Positions 9,226 through 21,352 of a stretch of DNA of 64,000 nt are shown here, one piece after another; the stretch's first letter is position 1; every line of letters begins with the position of its first letter. Source of the DNA: Tillandsia leiboldiana (lineage: Eukaryota > Streptophyta > Magnoliopsida > Poales > Bromeliaceae); NCBI GenBank assembly GCA_029204045.2, contig CM055077.1, forward strand, positions 4,877,932-4,941,931, given 5' to 3'. A program made the translations under genes and the position numbers. Under the pieces are notes generated by a model. The model made no database searches and had not been told where the DNA came from. It saw nothing but the letters and a program-made list of their open reading frames with translations.

Positions 9226-12075
9226 GCATTAAGTCACTTTGCGACAATGGTTTTTCAGTTAACTTTTCATCGGTTGAATGCGTTGTAACTGATAAGGACC
9301 ATGTCTTCTTTCTAAACGGGTTAGATCTGAAAACAATTGTTATGTTGTTCCTAATAAATTTTCTGAAATTGTAACTTAGCCGCTTTGAATAATGAAACTC
9401 TTGGCATGAAAGGCCTAGGTCACTTAAATTTTAAGGAACTTACTAGAATTTCAAACACGGACGTGGTCAAGGGGATTCCAAAGCTTTTATTTAAACAAAC
9501 GTTGTGTGTGGTGGTTGCCAAAAGGGAAAACAGTCTAGGACTGCACACAAGAACTTGAACCACGTGGTACAAAACGGCCCTTGGAACTTTTGCACATGGA
9601 CTTAATGGGGCCGACCCGTCAACCATCTTGGGAGGTAAATGGTACATCTTTTTATTGTTGATGATTCTCTCCGGTTTTCTTGGGTAGCATTTTTAAAGAG
9701 AAAGCTGATACGTTGACTCTTTTCATGAGATTTGCCATCGTATTATGATTGAAAAGAATGAAAAGATCATTCGTGTTAGAAGTGATAGAGGTGGAGAATT
9801 CATAAATTCAAAATTTATTGATTTTTGCACTTCAAATGGAATCAAACATGAATTCTCGGCACCCTATACACCTCAGCAGAATGGTGTTGTTGAGCGCAAG
9901 AACAGGGTTGTTCAAGAGATGGCGCGTGTGATGCTTCATAGCCGGAATTTGCCGCTACATTTTTGGGCTGAAGCTGTGAAACACCGCTTGTCTATGTCAT
10001 TAATAGAGTTTACTTGCGCCCCAGGAACTTTAAATACACCATATGAGCTGTGGTTTAGTAGAAAACCCAATATCAAATATTTTCGTGTCTTCGGGAGTCG
10101 ATGTTACATTTTACGTGACCGTGAAATCTTGGAAAGTTCGACTCTCGAAGTGATGAAGGGATCTTTCTGGGTTATTTCTACGAATAGCAGAGCATATCGA
10201 GTATTTAACATTGAATCTAAGACGATCGTAGAATATATAAATGTTAAAGTAGATGAAGCTTTTCACTTTGAAACTGGAAAATCTACCCTCGATATCTCTC
10301 TAGATGATGATTCTCCTGCTAGTGCATCTTCTCATAATAATACTTCCAATATTAATGATGCATCTAATGGTTCTTCTAGTTTATCTGATGTGCAGGAATC
10401 ATCTCATATATCTCCGAGTACTCCGCTTCAACAAACGTTACGAATCTCCAAGGATCATCCGGAATCGAATATTATTGGAGATCCACAAGAAGGAGTCAGA
10501 ACTCGGAGGCAGTTGGTTTGTGGATTCGCTTGCTATGTATCTTTAATCGAACCAAAGAACATAGATGAAGCTCTTCAGGATGACTACTGGATTAAAGCAA
10601 TGCAGGGAGAGCTCCATCAATTTGAGCGAAACAAAGTCTGGGAATTAACGAAGCCTCCAAAGCAACACAATGTGATAGGTACCAAATGAATCTTCAAGAA
10701 CAAGAAAAATGAGGATGGTACTATCATCAGGAACAAGGCACGATTAGTTGCTCAAGGCTACTCTCAAGTAGAAGGTATAGACTTTGACGAAACATTCGCC
10801 CCTGTAGCTAGACTCGAGTCCATTCGTATACTGTTTGCTATGCTTGTCATTTTAAAATCAAATTATTTCAAATGGACGTTAAGAGCGCATTTCTAAATGG
10901 GTTTTTAAATGAGGAAGTTTATGTGGCTCAACCGAAAGGTTTTGTAGATCATAAACAACCTAACCATGTTTTTCGTTTGAAAAAGGCTCTTTACGGTCTG
11001 AAACAAGCACCGCGAGCATGGTATGAAAGGTTAACAAAGCACCTTTTGGAGAAGGGCTATACTCGAGGGGGAGCTGATAGGACTCTCTTTGTGAAGCATT
11101 ATCAAAACAATTTTATTGTAGCACAAATATATGTCGATGACATAGTATTTGGCGCAACAAGAGATAACGATGCTTCTAAATTCGCGGAGACCATGGAAAG
11201 CGAATTTGAGATGTCCATGATGGGCGAATTGACTTATTTTCTTGGATTGCAAATTAAACAAAATGATGAAGGTATTCACTTGAGTCAATCCAAGTATGCA
11301 ATGGAGTTGGTCAAAAGTTTGATCTAGAAAATTGTAAAGATTTTCCGACTCCAATGGGAACTAGCCACAAGGGACTTGGAAGTGAATCACATAGTGAGAA
11401 TGTAGACGAGAAATTGTATCGAAGTATGATTGGAAGTCTACTTACCTCACGGCTAGTCGCCCGGATATATCTTTTGGTGTTGGGATTTGCGCGAGATATC
11501 AATCAGCACCAAAGGAGGTTCACCTGAAAGCGGTGAAAAGGATCATCCGGTATATCAAAGGATCAATTAATTTCGGAATTTGGTATCCTATGGGAACAAG
11601 TTTGGATATTGTTGGATACTCAGATGCCGATTGGGCAGGATCAGTGGATGATCGGAAAAGCACGAGTGGTGCATGCTTCTATCTTGGCCATTGTCTTGTT
11701 GCATGGCACAGTAAAAAGCAGAATTGCATAGCACTCTCGACTGCCGAAGCGGAATACATTTCTGCTGGAAGTTGCTCAACTCAACTCATTTGGATGAAAA
11801 GCGTACTGAGCGACTTCCGCATTTCAGCATCTTCGGTAACAATACTTTGTGACAACACTAGTGCTATTAACATTTCTAAAAACCCTGTGTTGCACTCTAG
11901 AACAAAACATATTGAACTTAGATATCATTTCCTTAGAGAGCTAGTTGAATCAAATACTCTTCAACTTTCATATATTTCAACTGAGGATCAATTAGCTGAC
12001 ATTCTAACAAAACCTTTGGATCAAAAACGTTTTATTCATTTACGAAAAGCAATTGGGATGCTTTCCTTGAAATAA
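9226..12075 (+). pseudogene. pol: pol of element B: integrase, reverse transcriptase, RNase H, disrupted
   Basis: Pre-integrase, integrase, reverse transcriptase and RNase H appear in Ty1/copia order. Indels break 9226-9740. The stretch 9745-10689 is open and carries the catalytic Asp and Glu segments of integrase. An in-frame TGA at 10687-10689 stands where element C has Trp, exactly as in A. Reverse transcriptase (10872-11327, YVDD near 11130) is cut by a missing A near 11315. Another missing base near 11440 separates the last part, but RNase H (11533-12075, GYSDADWAGS) is intact to its natural stop. Unlike A, the CCC near 11883 is complete, so the RNase H end stays in frame here. Confidence 0.85.
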
Positions 12076-13018
12076 TCCTCTTTTTGAAATCTTTGCTTAA
12101 GATAGGTTTTGTATTTGTTTTTGTTTTGTTCATTATCTATGTTTGTACATAGGACATAAATTGAGAATAGATCATAATTGACTTTAATTGCATCTTTTCG
12201 CACATTTAGAAATTTATTATGCTTTTGCCATCATAATATTTCACTGTTGCAATGATCATTTATGTTAATTAAATCATCTTCTAAAAGTGATCAAAGTCAA
12301 TTTCTCTCTCTCTATGATCTCTTGGTATAGTCATTATCTTATTTGACTGCTTAGTCGAGTATGAAATCGAGATCAATATTTGGTTGAATACTTTATATCT
12401 TAAATAATTGATAGCCAATTGAGGGGGAGTCATAGAAAAGGTAAAATGCTCAAAAGATGTGGAAAGAGTTACATCCCAATGAGGAGTGTGAAAACTACCA
12501 CCACATGGAGGAAAGAGCTACCACCTCGGTCGTCCGAGTATTGTGTGCAGCTACCACATGTATACCAAGCATGGTTGTTCAAATTTTTGATTAAGTAAAA
12601 TGCATGTTGAAATACTTGACTCTGTCAAATTTCAAGGTTGGTATAAGGTGGGTTTTTAATGAAAGATGCTCAAAGAGCCACTCTCTTCAACAGATTGTCT
12701 AGATATATTATCTACTATATTTGGAATTTCAAACATCTATTGATCTTTGTATTTCATTTTCTTTACTGAATTGATGATTTGATAAAGGCATTACTCATAA
12801 GATCAAGTTAGATGTGATTGAAGGTGTTCAACTTTAAGGGATTTAATTCTTGTAAATTCTCGTTTCATTTTTGGATATTATTGATAGATTTGGCATAATC
12901 TAATTCTTGTTGTATGAAACGACGATTTTTGTTTAAAGTTGATACACATTTGTGCTTACAATCTTTTTCTGGTTTTTCTTGAATTTCTCTGAAATTTTCT
13001 AAAGAAAAAGTTGGGGCC
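12076..13018 (+). other. Post-pol spacer of element B
   Basis: AT-rich, non-coding sequence that is almost unchanged in A (4125-5066) and C (49731-50668). It contains a polypurine GAGGGGGAG at about 12421. I see no ORF of note. Confidence 0.7.
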
Positions 13019-13186
13019 GATCCGGATCGGGCTAAATGATCCGGATCCCGAACGCAGGAATTCTTCTGCGGGCTGACGATCCGGATTGTATCTGCCGATC
13101 CGGATCCCGAACGCAGTTTCTCACTGCGGGTAGCCGATCCGGATCGCAGTTATGAACTGATCCGGATCGCGGCTAGGTTTTATAAG
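13019..13186 (+). promoter_or_regulatory. Internal palindrome array plus TATA-like box upstream of the env-like ORF (B)
   Basis: Five perfect GATCCGGATC decamers start at 13019, 13038, 13097, 13136 and 13159, with one imperfect copy at 13078. They are followed by TTTATAAG at 13179-13186. This repeats, inside the element, the order seen in the LTR promoter: palindromes, then TATA. The same block is in A (about 5068-5236) and C (about 50669-50837). I infer a second promoter for the third ORF. Confidence 0.55.
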
Positions 13187-13303
13187 GAACGAAAGGGGTT
13201 TTTGATTTCTTTACTCCAATCTTTTGTTCCAAAGTTTCCAGAGCCTCTCTCTCTAGATTTCATCCTTCCTGGAAGCTTTCAAACTCAGGTTCTTCAACTC
13301 CAA

Positions 13304-13685
13304 GTAAGTTTTATTGATCAAAATCTCGGTTCTTCACCGTTTTTCTCTTTTCCTCCTCAAACGTGATGAATTTCTTGGATCAACTTTGTTTGTGGATGGT
13401 TTTTGTTCAAATTTCTTTTGAAATAAGAACTCTGGGTAGATTAGTTTTGATTATATGCTAGGTATTCTCCTGATTAACGGATTTTTAGGCTTCGATTTCT
13501 AAAATTTCGGTTTTAGGGCATATAATAGGGATTTTCGAAAATCATGCAATTGATCTATTTTTAAAAGTCCCTTTGCAAAACTAATTTGATTCTTAGTCTC
13601 TCTACATGATAATGATTCTTTGGATACAATTTTTTCAATTTTTGAAAAACTAAGAATTTTTGTGTTCTTGAGTTGGTCTACACAG
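13304..13685 (+). other. Predicted intron in the env-like gene leader (B)
   Basis: A donor (CAA|GTAAGT at 13304) and a T-rich acceptor (CTACACAG ending at 13685) enclose 382 nt. The matching sites in C (50953 and 51334) also enclose 382 nt. Splicing would join a short non-coding exon, after the TATA-like box at 13179, to the exon whose ATG is at 13714. No transcript evidence is available. Confidence 0.45.
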
Positions 13686-13713
13686 GATTCCTTTTCTCAA
13701 GAAACCATTAGTA

Positions 13714-15168
13714 ATGGTGATCACTTGGATTGTCTTTCTACTTGCGGCTATGGTTCATACGAGAGACACCGTCAAGCCCAAGAGGGCTAAGAAGGCTAAG
13801 AAAGCGAAGAAAGCTAAAGATGATTCCGATACAGAATCTGAAACGGAATCAATTGACTGGGATGAACTGCAAGTTGAAGCAACGACTGTTCCCACTGCTT
13901 CAAAGGGAAAAGCGCCTGCGGAAACATCGAAGGCTCCGCCTACTGCTGCTGAAAAAGGGAAAGCTCCAATGGAAGAAACTTCTGGGAAAACAAGAAGAAA
14001 AAGTATTGCTCGCAAGAGAGGAAGTGCTCGAGGAATCACCATTGAGCAACCAGCTGCTGGCCAAGCACCTCCTCAAGACTTTGTCAGCTCGGCTAGAATA
14101 AAGGATTTTGAAAACAGAGAATGCATTGGAGAAAGGCATGTTGATGTAAAAGCCTTAAGGCAGCGTTCTCAGATGTTCGGGACTTTGTTTGACCAGAGAG
14201 GCCTTGCTTCCATTTGCAATTTCCCGGAGAACACTGGGTATTGTCTTCACTCAGTGAGGATGTTTTATCAGAATGCCTGCTATCTAGTTGATCAGGAAAG
14301 CGGGCGTCGGGATTTTCAAACATTAGTCAAGAATGTCAGAATCAAAGTAACGCCTCAGCTAATTGGTGAAGTACTAGGGATGGACGCCCGAGCCGATGGC
14401 ACTCATTACCTGAAGAATCAAGCTTTCAACACCTTCTCCTGGAGAGTGGTAGTTGATGGAATCTGTGTTCCAGATACTCGGTCGACAGGAAACTCCGTTT
14501 TCTCGAAAGAACTACGACCAGAGTACCGCATCTTAAATCTCATTGTTTGTTACAATATTATTCCAAACATGAACACTAAGGTTCTTCGGTGGGAAAGAAT
14601 GATATTCCTTTATCTACTTGGAAACCCCGCAGCAGCAATGGGAGCTAACTTAAACATTCCCTACGTCATCTGGTCAAGGATGGCACGATATGTGGAGCAA
14701 GCTCATCCGTCAGAGAGACTACCTTTTCCAATGATCATCATGCGCATTCTTCGCAAGTTTAAAGCTGACACAAATGCGAGTTCCTATCTGCACAGTTTAG
14801 GAACGATCAATGACACAACATTTGTAAAGTCTCTTTCGACGAAGCCAGATGAACCTTTCATACCTCTTCACCGGCAACGCGAACAACGACAACAAGCAAC
14901 AACCTCTGCACCGGCAGCAGCTCCTCCAGTTCAACCAGCACCTCCGGCACAAGAAGCACCACAATCAACTTCTGATGATGATGCATCTGTTACCTCAATC
15001 TATAAAGAACAGCAAAGGCTCTCCAACGAGCAAGAACGTATATCAAATGAACTAATTGAGGTAAAGGAAGAAATAAAGAAGGTAAATAAACATCAATCAG
15101 CAATGAACAAGCGAATAAAGAAGATCTTCCAAATCCTCGGCTGTATCAGTTCAGACGAGTCTGAATAA
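13714..15168 (+). CDS. Env-like third ORF of Sirevirus element B
   Basis: 484 aa, intact, lying between pol and the 3' LTR, as in Sireviruses that carry an env-like gene. It starts with a short hydrophobic stretch (residues 2-13, VITWIVFLLAAM), then a Lys-rich nuclear-signal-like run (about 21-36) and a low-complexity Lys/Ala/Glu linker to about 125. A folded domain of about 250 residues follows (RECIGERHVD ... FPMIIMRILRKF), resembling the 'putative plant transposon protein' domain often annotated in such ORFs. A Pro/Ala/Gln linker and a C-terminal coiled coil (about 425-470, IYKEQQRLSNEQERISNEL) end the protein. ATG 13714 is chosen because C keeps the same hydrophobic start. An alternative start is Met13 (MVHTR). 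Function is unproven, and I see no clear trans-membrane anchor. The C counterpart is only about half identical. Confidence 0.75.
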   Translation: MVITWIVFLLAAMVHTRDTVKPKRAKKAKKAKKAKDDSDTESETESIDWDELQVEATTVPTASKGKAPAETSKAPPTAAEKGKAPMEETSGKTRRKSIARKRGSARGITIEQPAAGQAPPQDFVSSARIKDFENRECIGERHVDVKALRQRSQMFGTLFDQRGLASICNFPENTGYCLHSVRMFYQNACYLVDQESGRRDFQTLVKNVRIKVTPQLIGEVLGMDARADGTHYLKNQAFNTFSWRVVVDGICVPDTRSTGNSVFSKELRPEYRILNLIVCYNIIPNMNTKVLRWERMIFLYLLGNPAAAMGANLNIPYVIWSRMARYVEQAHPSERLPFPMIIMRILRKFKADTNASSYLHSLGTINDTTFVKSLSTKPDEPFIPLHRQREQRQQATTSAPAAAPPVQPAPPAQEAPQSTSDDDASVTSIYKEQQRLSNEQERISNELIEVKEEIKKVNKHQSAMNKRIKKIFQILGCISSDESE

Positions 15169-15885
15169 TCCGTATCCTTCTAATTTCTGTTTATTATGCA
15201 TATGCTTAAATCCTTCTGTTGTGCAGGTTTTTAAGTTTTAATTTGAGTTTTTAGTTCTCGAACTTAAACTGTTAACCATTCTCTCCACTTATGTAATTTT
15301 TGGCTTTATTTGTGACAAAAAGGGGGAGAGAGTTTAGAACAATGAGAGAGTTTAGAACAATGATTGAACAATGATTGTGAACTGATGATGAAGATTTTGT
15401 GTATATCAAGGTAAGTATGATCTCAACTTCAACTTTGGGTTTCATCTTGTGATTGTTTGCACGTCTCGACTAACTATTCAACTAACTATTTGGGCATGTA
15501 ATATAACTAACAAGTTGATGTTGGACTAACATTTTGACATTTGGTTTTTGAATGCATAGAAGATATGTTGGTTTTTAACTTTGATTCTCTTACATATCTG
15601 AATTCTCAAATGTCATGATGATTAGATAAACTTTGTCTCTGTACTAGGTTGTGTATGCTAAATATTCTTGAGGTATCTAACGATCTCTTTTTGTCAAGAA
15701 TGATTTCTTTGTGCAGAGAGTACAGATGTCTAAGTCTAGAGTCTGTTTTAGGAGTTTATCTCATGTTTTTAATTTTTTGGATCTCCATTGTAAATTTTTG
15801 TTGTATGGTGATAGCAACAAAAATATCTTTTTGAATTTTCTTTAGTGGATCTATGTTTTGTCACGAAACCGCCAAAGGGGGAGAT
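15169..15885 (+). other. 3' non-coding region of element B with repeated polypurine tracts
   Basis: Contains AAAAAGGGGGAGAGAG at 15317-15332, a duplicated gagagtttagaacaat unit just after it, and the priming tract AAAGGGGGAGA at 15874-15884, directly before the 3' LTR. A good splice donor (AAG|GTAAGTAT near 15409) and possible acceptors downstream suggest a 3' UTR intron, which is weak inference. Confidence 0.7.
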
Positions 15886-17231
15886 TGTTACGGAATTTGA
15901 GTTGGCGTAGTTTCGTGAAAGTCTCAAGTCTTGAAGATTGAAGGTGAAGAAAGTTGGATCATTTAACTCAATCTCAAGAAAGAAGAATTCAAAAGGATCA
16001 GGTATGTTTAACTAAATATTTTGTGTGATCCGAATACTTCTTGTAGTGTAGAAACACTTGGAAGAATCTTTCATTGCATAAAAATCAAAAACTGGACTTG
16101 GGACATGTTCAGGATCCGGATCAGGTTGTTCGATCCGGATCCCGAAGGTGGTTCGTTCATACACCAGTTCAATCCGGATCGTAGTCTCATGATCCGGATC
16201 CCGAACAGTGAGTTTACCATTTTCCTTGAACGATCCGGATCATGCTTCGCAACCCGGATCCCGAACGTTGATGTTTGGTAAACTGTATGAACGATCCGGA
16301 TCGTGCACTTCGATCCGGATCCCGAACCTTCGTTTTTTCTGGAACTGGCTGTCTCGTTACGACGATCCGGATCCTAGCTAGTCCGATCCGGATCGCCGTC
16401 CGTAAAATTTCCAGAAATGTTAGGTTTTTGATTCTTATCTCCTTCCTAGGGTTTCTAACCTATAAATACACCCTATGACTCCTTTTCTAGGGTGAATCCA
16501 CATAGTCTTTAGCCGTCATTTTCATATACCATTTTATACGGCTATAGATCCACATATAGAGAAGAAAGGAAATCATTAGAGAATACTCTATGTTTCTTCA
16601 TCTATATTGATTAGTTTGATTCTAGGTTTTCATACTCACATCTCGAGTTGAATCAAACTAATGAATACTTAGATGGTATTTCCGATCTATCTTTGATCTA
16701 AGTATTCGGCGGATCATCACCACCCAAAACAACGATTTACCCCAAAAATCGGCGCGTGGATTCGCGTGTCCTTGTAGATTCAAGGTTCAACCGCTCTCGT
16801 GGATTCGGAGCGAGGCACGTTCGTGGATTCGAAGGGTGCTATTGGGTGAAGACCGTGGATTCGGTCGGACGTCGTGGATTCGACGTTGGATGCCGTGGAT
16901 TCGGCGTTGGGCGCAGATCGTGGATTCGAGAAGCGTCGCGGAGCGAGCGGAGAAGATCCTCTAGGAGCGTATGGAAAAGGTTGAGTCGTAAGTGTGTACG
17001 GTAAATCACCTTGTACGTGTTTTAATTCTAGTGGATTTCTGCCGTGTTATCGGTCCCGTGGTTTTTTACTCCGGTGATGGAGTTTTCCACGTAAAAATCT
17101 TGCGTATTATTTTTATTTCCGCATTGGGTTTTATCGCAACGATTTTTTGAGTGTTTATACGTTTACACCTATTCACCCCCCTCTAGGTATTTTTTTCCCC
17201 TATTTAGATCCGTATTACATATAACCCAACA
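15886..17231 (+). repeat. 3' LTR of element B
   Basis: 1346 bp, TGTTACGG...CCCAACA. Perfect GATCCGGATC palindromes start at 16113, 16132, 16191, 16232, 16293, 16312, 16364 and 16385, with imperfect ones at 16171 and 16251. The TATA box is at 16461-16468, the two long hairpins at 16610-16707 and the GTGGATTC array at 16751-16938. The second loop copy has one change (GTAGATTC). Confidence 0.93.
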
Positions 17232-20200
17232 CTAGAATCCAACAATCCAAGTCTGACTACAATAATATGTAATCATAATATCATACATCATCAACATAAC
17301 TAAATCGTCAAGTATCCTCATCCATATCAGTTATAAGCATCATAGTACTTATTACTAAACAACAAGATAATAGTAAGTCTAAATCATGAATATCAGGAGC
17401 ATCATAATAGGAATCAGATCTGATCAGTAACATCATAGGGACATCTCTATCGTAATCGGCTCACTGGACCGTCCCGACATCTCACCATCCGACGGACCTG
17501 AAAGGTGGTCACCTGGGAGGTGTGAGATACAACATAAATGTATCCCAGTGGGCACGACGAGCCGAAAAATGGCAAATTATACCTACTGACATACAATAAT
17601 CTGCGGATAGTAATAGATCAATAGGTAAAAGATGATATAAGAAAGCATGACTGCAGGTAATCAAAATCATAGTACTGAGCAGATATGGGTATAGAAATAT
17701 TATAACCAAGCATGCTGGAATAAGATAATGTAAGCTATGCGTCGATGAAGGAAAGCAAGTACCCAATCAATACCACTGTTGGTCACGAAGACCACAGGCT
17801 AAAACCACTGACGGCTCCTAACGGCTGACATAACCCCGCACTCACATGTGCTGACGGGGGCTCACGGGTCTTTCAGTAGACCAATTTACCAGTAAAGAAC
17901 ACTATGACGGTGGCCAAACCATCAGTGTACGCAAAGTACAGCGGTGCGTGGAGATCATAATGCTGATGCTCAAGCTCACGGTCTAAGGACTGGGTAATCG
18001 GCAACAAATCGGAATCCCAACGGGGATGCAAATGTCTGTATATCAATCATAGGTCATCTCATGCGATATGGAATATAAGGAACATGTATATCTGAGTAAA
18101 AGCAAATCTACGTAATGACCAAGCATGCATAATATATGTCCAAGTATAAGCGACTGTACTGATATCTAGCTAATGACCAATCAGGCATGATATATGTCCA
18201 AGTCGAATCTACTGTAATAAGCAACCAATGGAAGTACAGCTCAAAGACGAGATCAGGGCTAGCATGAAAAACAGGGGTCCGACCAACTATGGTACCCCAG
18301 AGGGCCAAGATGATAAAGCCCAGACCGAAGATAAAACCCACCTCAGTCTCGAAGTCTGCAGAACTACATGGGTGCTGGCGTCGAACAGCTGGGCCCTGAA
18401 CAATAAGCTTTAATCAGCAATAGACTCACTCATACCCATCCCACTGACACGACATAATCAGAAAAGTTAAACAGTGGACTTATCCCAAATCCCGGGATTT
18501 ACCGGAAATTCTCGAAAATCCGCCGAACGACCGACTACGGTCCGTATAGTGTCTACCAGTACCCAAATGTGTCCAAACTTCATACGCTACCCCAAGATGA
18601 TCTGTTTAACATGACCGGGCAGCCATGGACTATTTTGTAATTACCGGTGCTAAGTTTGGGTCATGATTACTGGCGTAGCCCCCAAAAAATCAATTTTGGT
18701 TTCGGGAGCTCCCGATGCGAAACAAAGATCTTTGGATCAGCCAGGACGGTGCCGAGAACAGCTAAGAGCAGCTAGTAATCAAAAACAATCATCCACTATC
18801 CTCGAAACGTGCATTTGGCGCGAAACTGCCGTTAAACCAACAAATTCGCCGATTTACGGTTCGTTAAGCAAAATCCGCCCAACGAAAGTCATCGGAACCC
18901 CGGCAAAGGGTCTAGGGTTTATGTCTACATTTTCTACACCCACCCAGCATGTTACAATTACAAAAAGACCCTCAGGGTTTAATAAAATTGCATGTTTACA
19001 TGTATTTTTGCACTATTTAAGTTGTAACTAATTTACCAAGGACTTTTAAACTGAGACACTTCATCAGCAGTTGGGCCTCGATGCCCTAAATGCTATGCTC
19101 ACAGTTTGGGAGCATGCCAGGTCTTAAAAACAGGAAATGGTCTATGATTAGTATGTATTGAAAACACTTTGTTGGCCAAACTTGCATAACCACTTGCCCA
19201 ACTACAGAATGGAGATGAGCATCATGCTCGGAGCCCCAAAAACCTTCAGAGGCTCACCATTGGATCCAAACCAAGCAGCTGGAGCAAGATGAGCCCAACT
19301 ATGCTTATTTGGGGTTTGGTTTTTGTCAATGGCCAACTTAGGGATTTTGTGCAGCAAGCAAGGGGAGTAGCAGTTAAAGGGCACTGAAAATGTTCGGGGG
19401 CTCACCTTAGCCAAGTTGTGGAGCAGCTGTGTGGCTTGATGGAGCAGAGGAGAGGAAGCTTCTTCTTTGTTGGAGCTCAAGTTGGCCAAGTCCAATTCCC
19501 CACTGGATCAAACTTCAATCCAAGGTGAGCATCAGGTCCAGGGGACTCCCAGAGGTGGATTGCTCCTCAACCGCACGAGCTTCGAGCTCCTGGTGCACAG
19601 CTTAGTCGAAGAAGAAGGCTAGGGCACAAAAGATGGGTAAACAATGGTGGATCTTAATCCGAGCATTCAAGCTTGCATGCAAGGGGTCTGGATGAAGTTA
19701 ATTTCTTGATGCAAGGAAGCTTACCAGAGGGTTTGTCACGCCCCGAGACCGCCAATTTGGACAGTTCGAGAACGCCAACAGACTCGCCAATCGGGCATGA
19801 CCTCTCTATACCCGAAAGGAATGGCAACATTCATCTCAATAAAAACAATCAATCAATGAGGGATGATATCAGAGTAAACCACTACTAACTAAACACTTTC
19901 ATCCATTAAACAACAAGTTTAAACGATAATGAAAGCAACCACATGAGTGAACCATAATATAAATTTATTACATTTTACAACTTTCAACTTGCAATTAAAA
20001 TATTACAATTTTTTTACATCATTTTCTTCACAAATACAAGGTTCACTCAAAATAAAAACACAAAGTGTGAACTGGCGACTCTAGACTACTAGGTCGCTAA
20101 GCTGTCGGGCCCTTACCCCTGTCGTGTGCCTCGCTCGACGTACCTGTATTTGTACCTGGAAAAATGGTCACCCAAGGGTGTGAGAACTACTTAAAGTTCC

Positions 20201-20615
20201 CAGTGGGTTCAACCACCGAGAAAAAGTGTCCTACACCACTTGGTCTAATGAAAGCAATAATAATAGAATGCTAGGAAAGCTATAACATCAATATTAAAAT
20301 GCTGATATGCATATAATATGTCACTACACTATCTGTGTATACTCCTCGACTCAACACTACTCTGTCCAGCCAAACTAGGCCACTAACCGCAAACTCGGCC
20401 ACTATGCCGCTGTATATAGGGTTAAACTAACCCAGCCACCTAGGCCACTCTATTACCTCTTTATTCTTTTCACATTCTTGTATTTTAATCTCAAGCTACT
20501 CGCCCCTTGGAAAACCTCACCCAACGGGCCCCCGCCCGGCAGTCATGCTACCATAAGGCGAGATAGTCCAAGGTTATCGATAGCTTTTCTTTTTCTCTTT
20601 TCTTTTCTTATTGCC

Positions 20616-21085
20616 TCAAATGAGTTTAAGGCACCTTGGCACTCATTTTCCTCGAGAGTGAAATCTGCTCAACCCTCTCGTCTCGAATGAGTTTAAAGCA
20701 CCTTGGCACTCATTCACTAGGGAGTGAAATCTGCTCAACCCTCCCCATTGGCAACTTGCCCATTTTCTTTAATTCACTTGGGAGTGACATATGCTCAACC
20801 CTCCCATTAGCCATTTAGACTTTTCTTTACCGGGTCCGAGGGTTCCGAAAGATGGATGTCTACAACCCCAATCAAACAAGAACAGGTTGTAGCACCGCCT
20901 CCCGTAGTGCTCGGCCCAATGTGGTTTACTTTTCTTTAAGCATTACTTTCTTTTATTCAATTAAGCCTTTAGCTTCTTTGCACTTTAAGCATTATCTTTA
21001 CATTTTTTGTTTCAGATAAGTTTAAAGCACCTTGGCACTCATCTACCCGGGAGTGACATATGCTCAACCCTCCCGTTAGCATTTG
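20616..21085. repeat. Degenerate tandem repeat, CACCTTGGCACTCA...GAGTGA...GCTCAACCCTC
   Basis: Four copies of about 55-90 bp in two groups (20616-20815 and 21013-21085). Each carries ggcactcat, gggagtga and tgctcaaccctc, with variable gaps. It lies inside the solo LTR. Confidence 0.7.
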
Positions 21086-21352
21086 TGCCTAAATGGTTTT
21101 CTTTTACTTTTCTCTTTTTATCCTAAGTTTTTTACTCTAGGATAGTTTGGGTGTCTCTAACACCAATTTAGATTTGAACTCCTTGTTCATTTACATTTAC
21201 ACTTTGCCTTGCCACTTGGCGATTTCTTTAGCTCCTTAGCCCCTTTTTAACTTTTCCTACTTGCTTGTTTTCATTTTGCAACCCTATGTTCATAATTAAC
21301 CTTAGGGTTTCACTATGTCACAAGGACATTAACCATTTCGGATTTCCTGGCA

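Larger units (their letters stand above)
5603..17231 (+). mobile_element. Element B: full-length Sirevirus-like Ty1/copia retrotransposon
   Basis: About 11.6 kb, bounded by direct LTRs of the form TGTTACGG...CCCAACA. A Met-tRNA primer site follows the 5' LTR, then gag-pol, a 1.5-kb post-pol spacer, an intact env-like ORF, and a polypurine tract directly before the 3' LTR. A large Gag with two zinc knuckles and a coiled coil, a third ORF after pol and repeated polypurine tracts are all known Sirevirus features. The two LTRs differ at roughly 20 places by eye, so B is older than D. The right flank is ctaga. The left flank is lost in the N gap, so the target duplication cannot be checked. Gag-pol here carries many one-base indels that look like uncorrected long-read errors. 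Confidence 0.93.

Noticed and set aside
19202..19495. 97-aa minus-strand frame and similar short frames in 17232-24680
   Set aside because: Non-coding Ty3-type LTR; no domain or conserved start.
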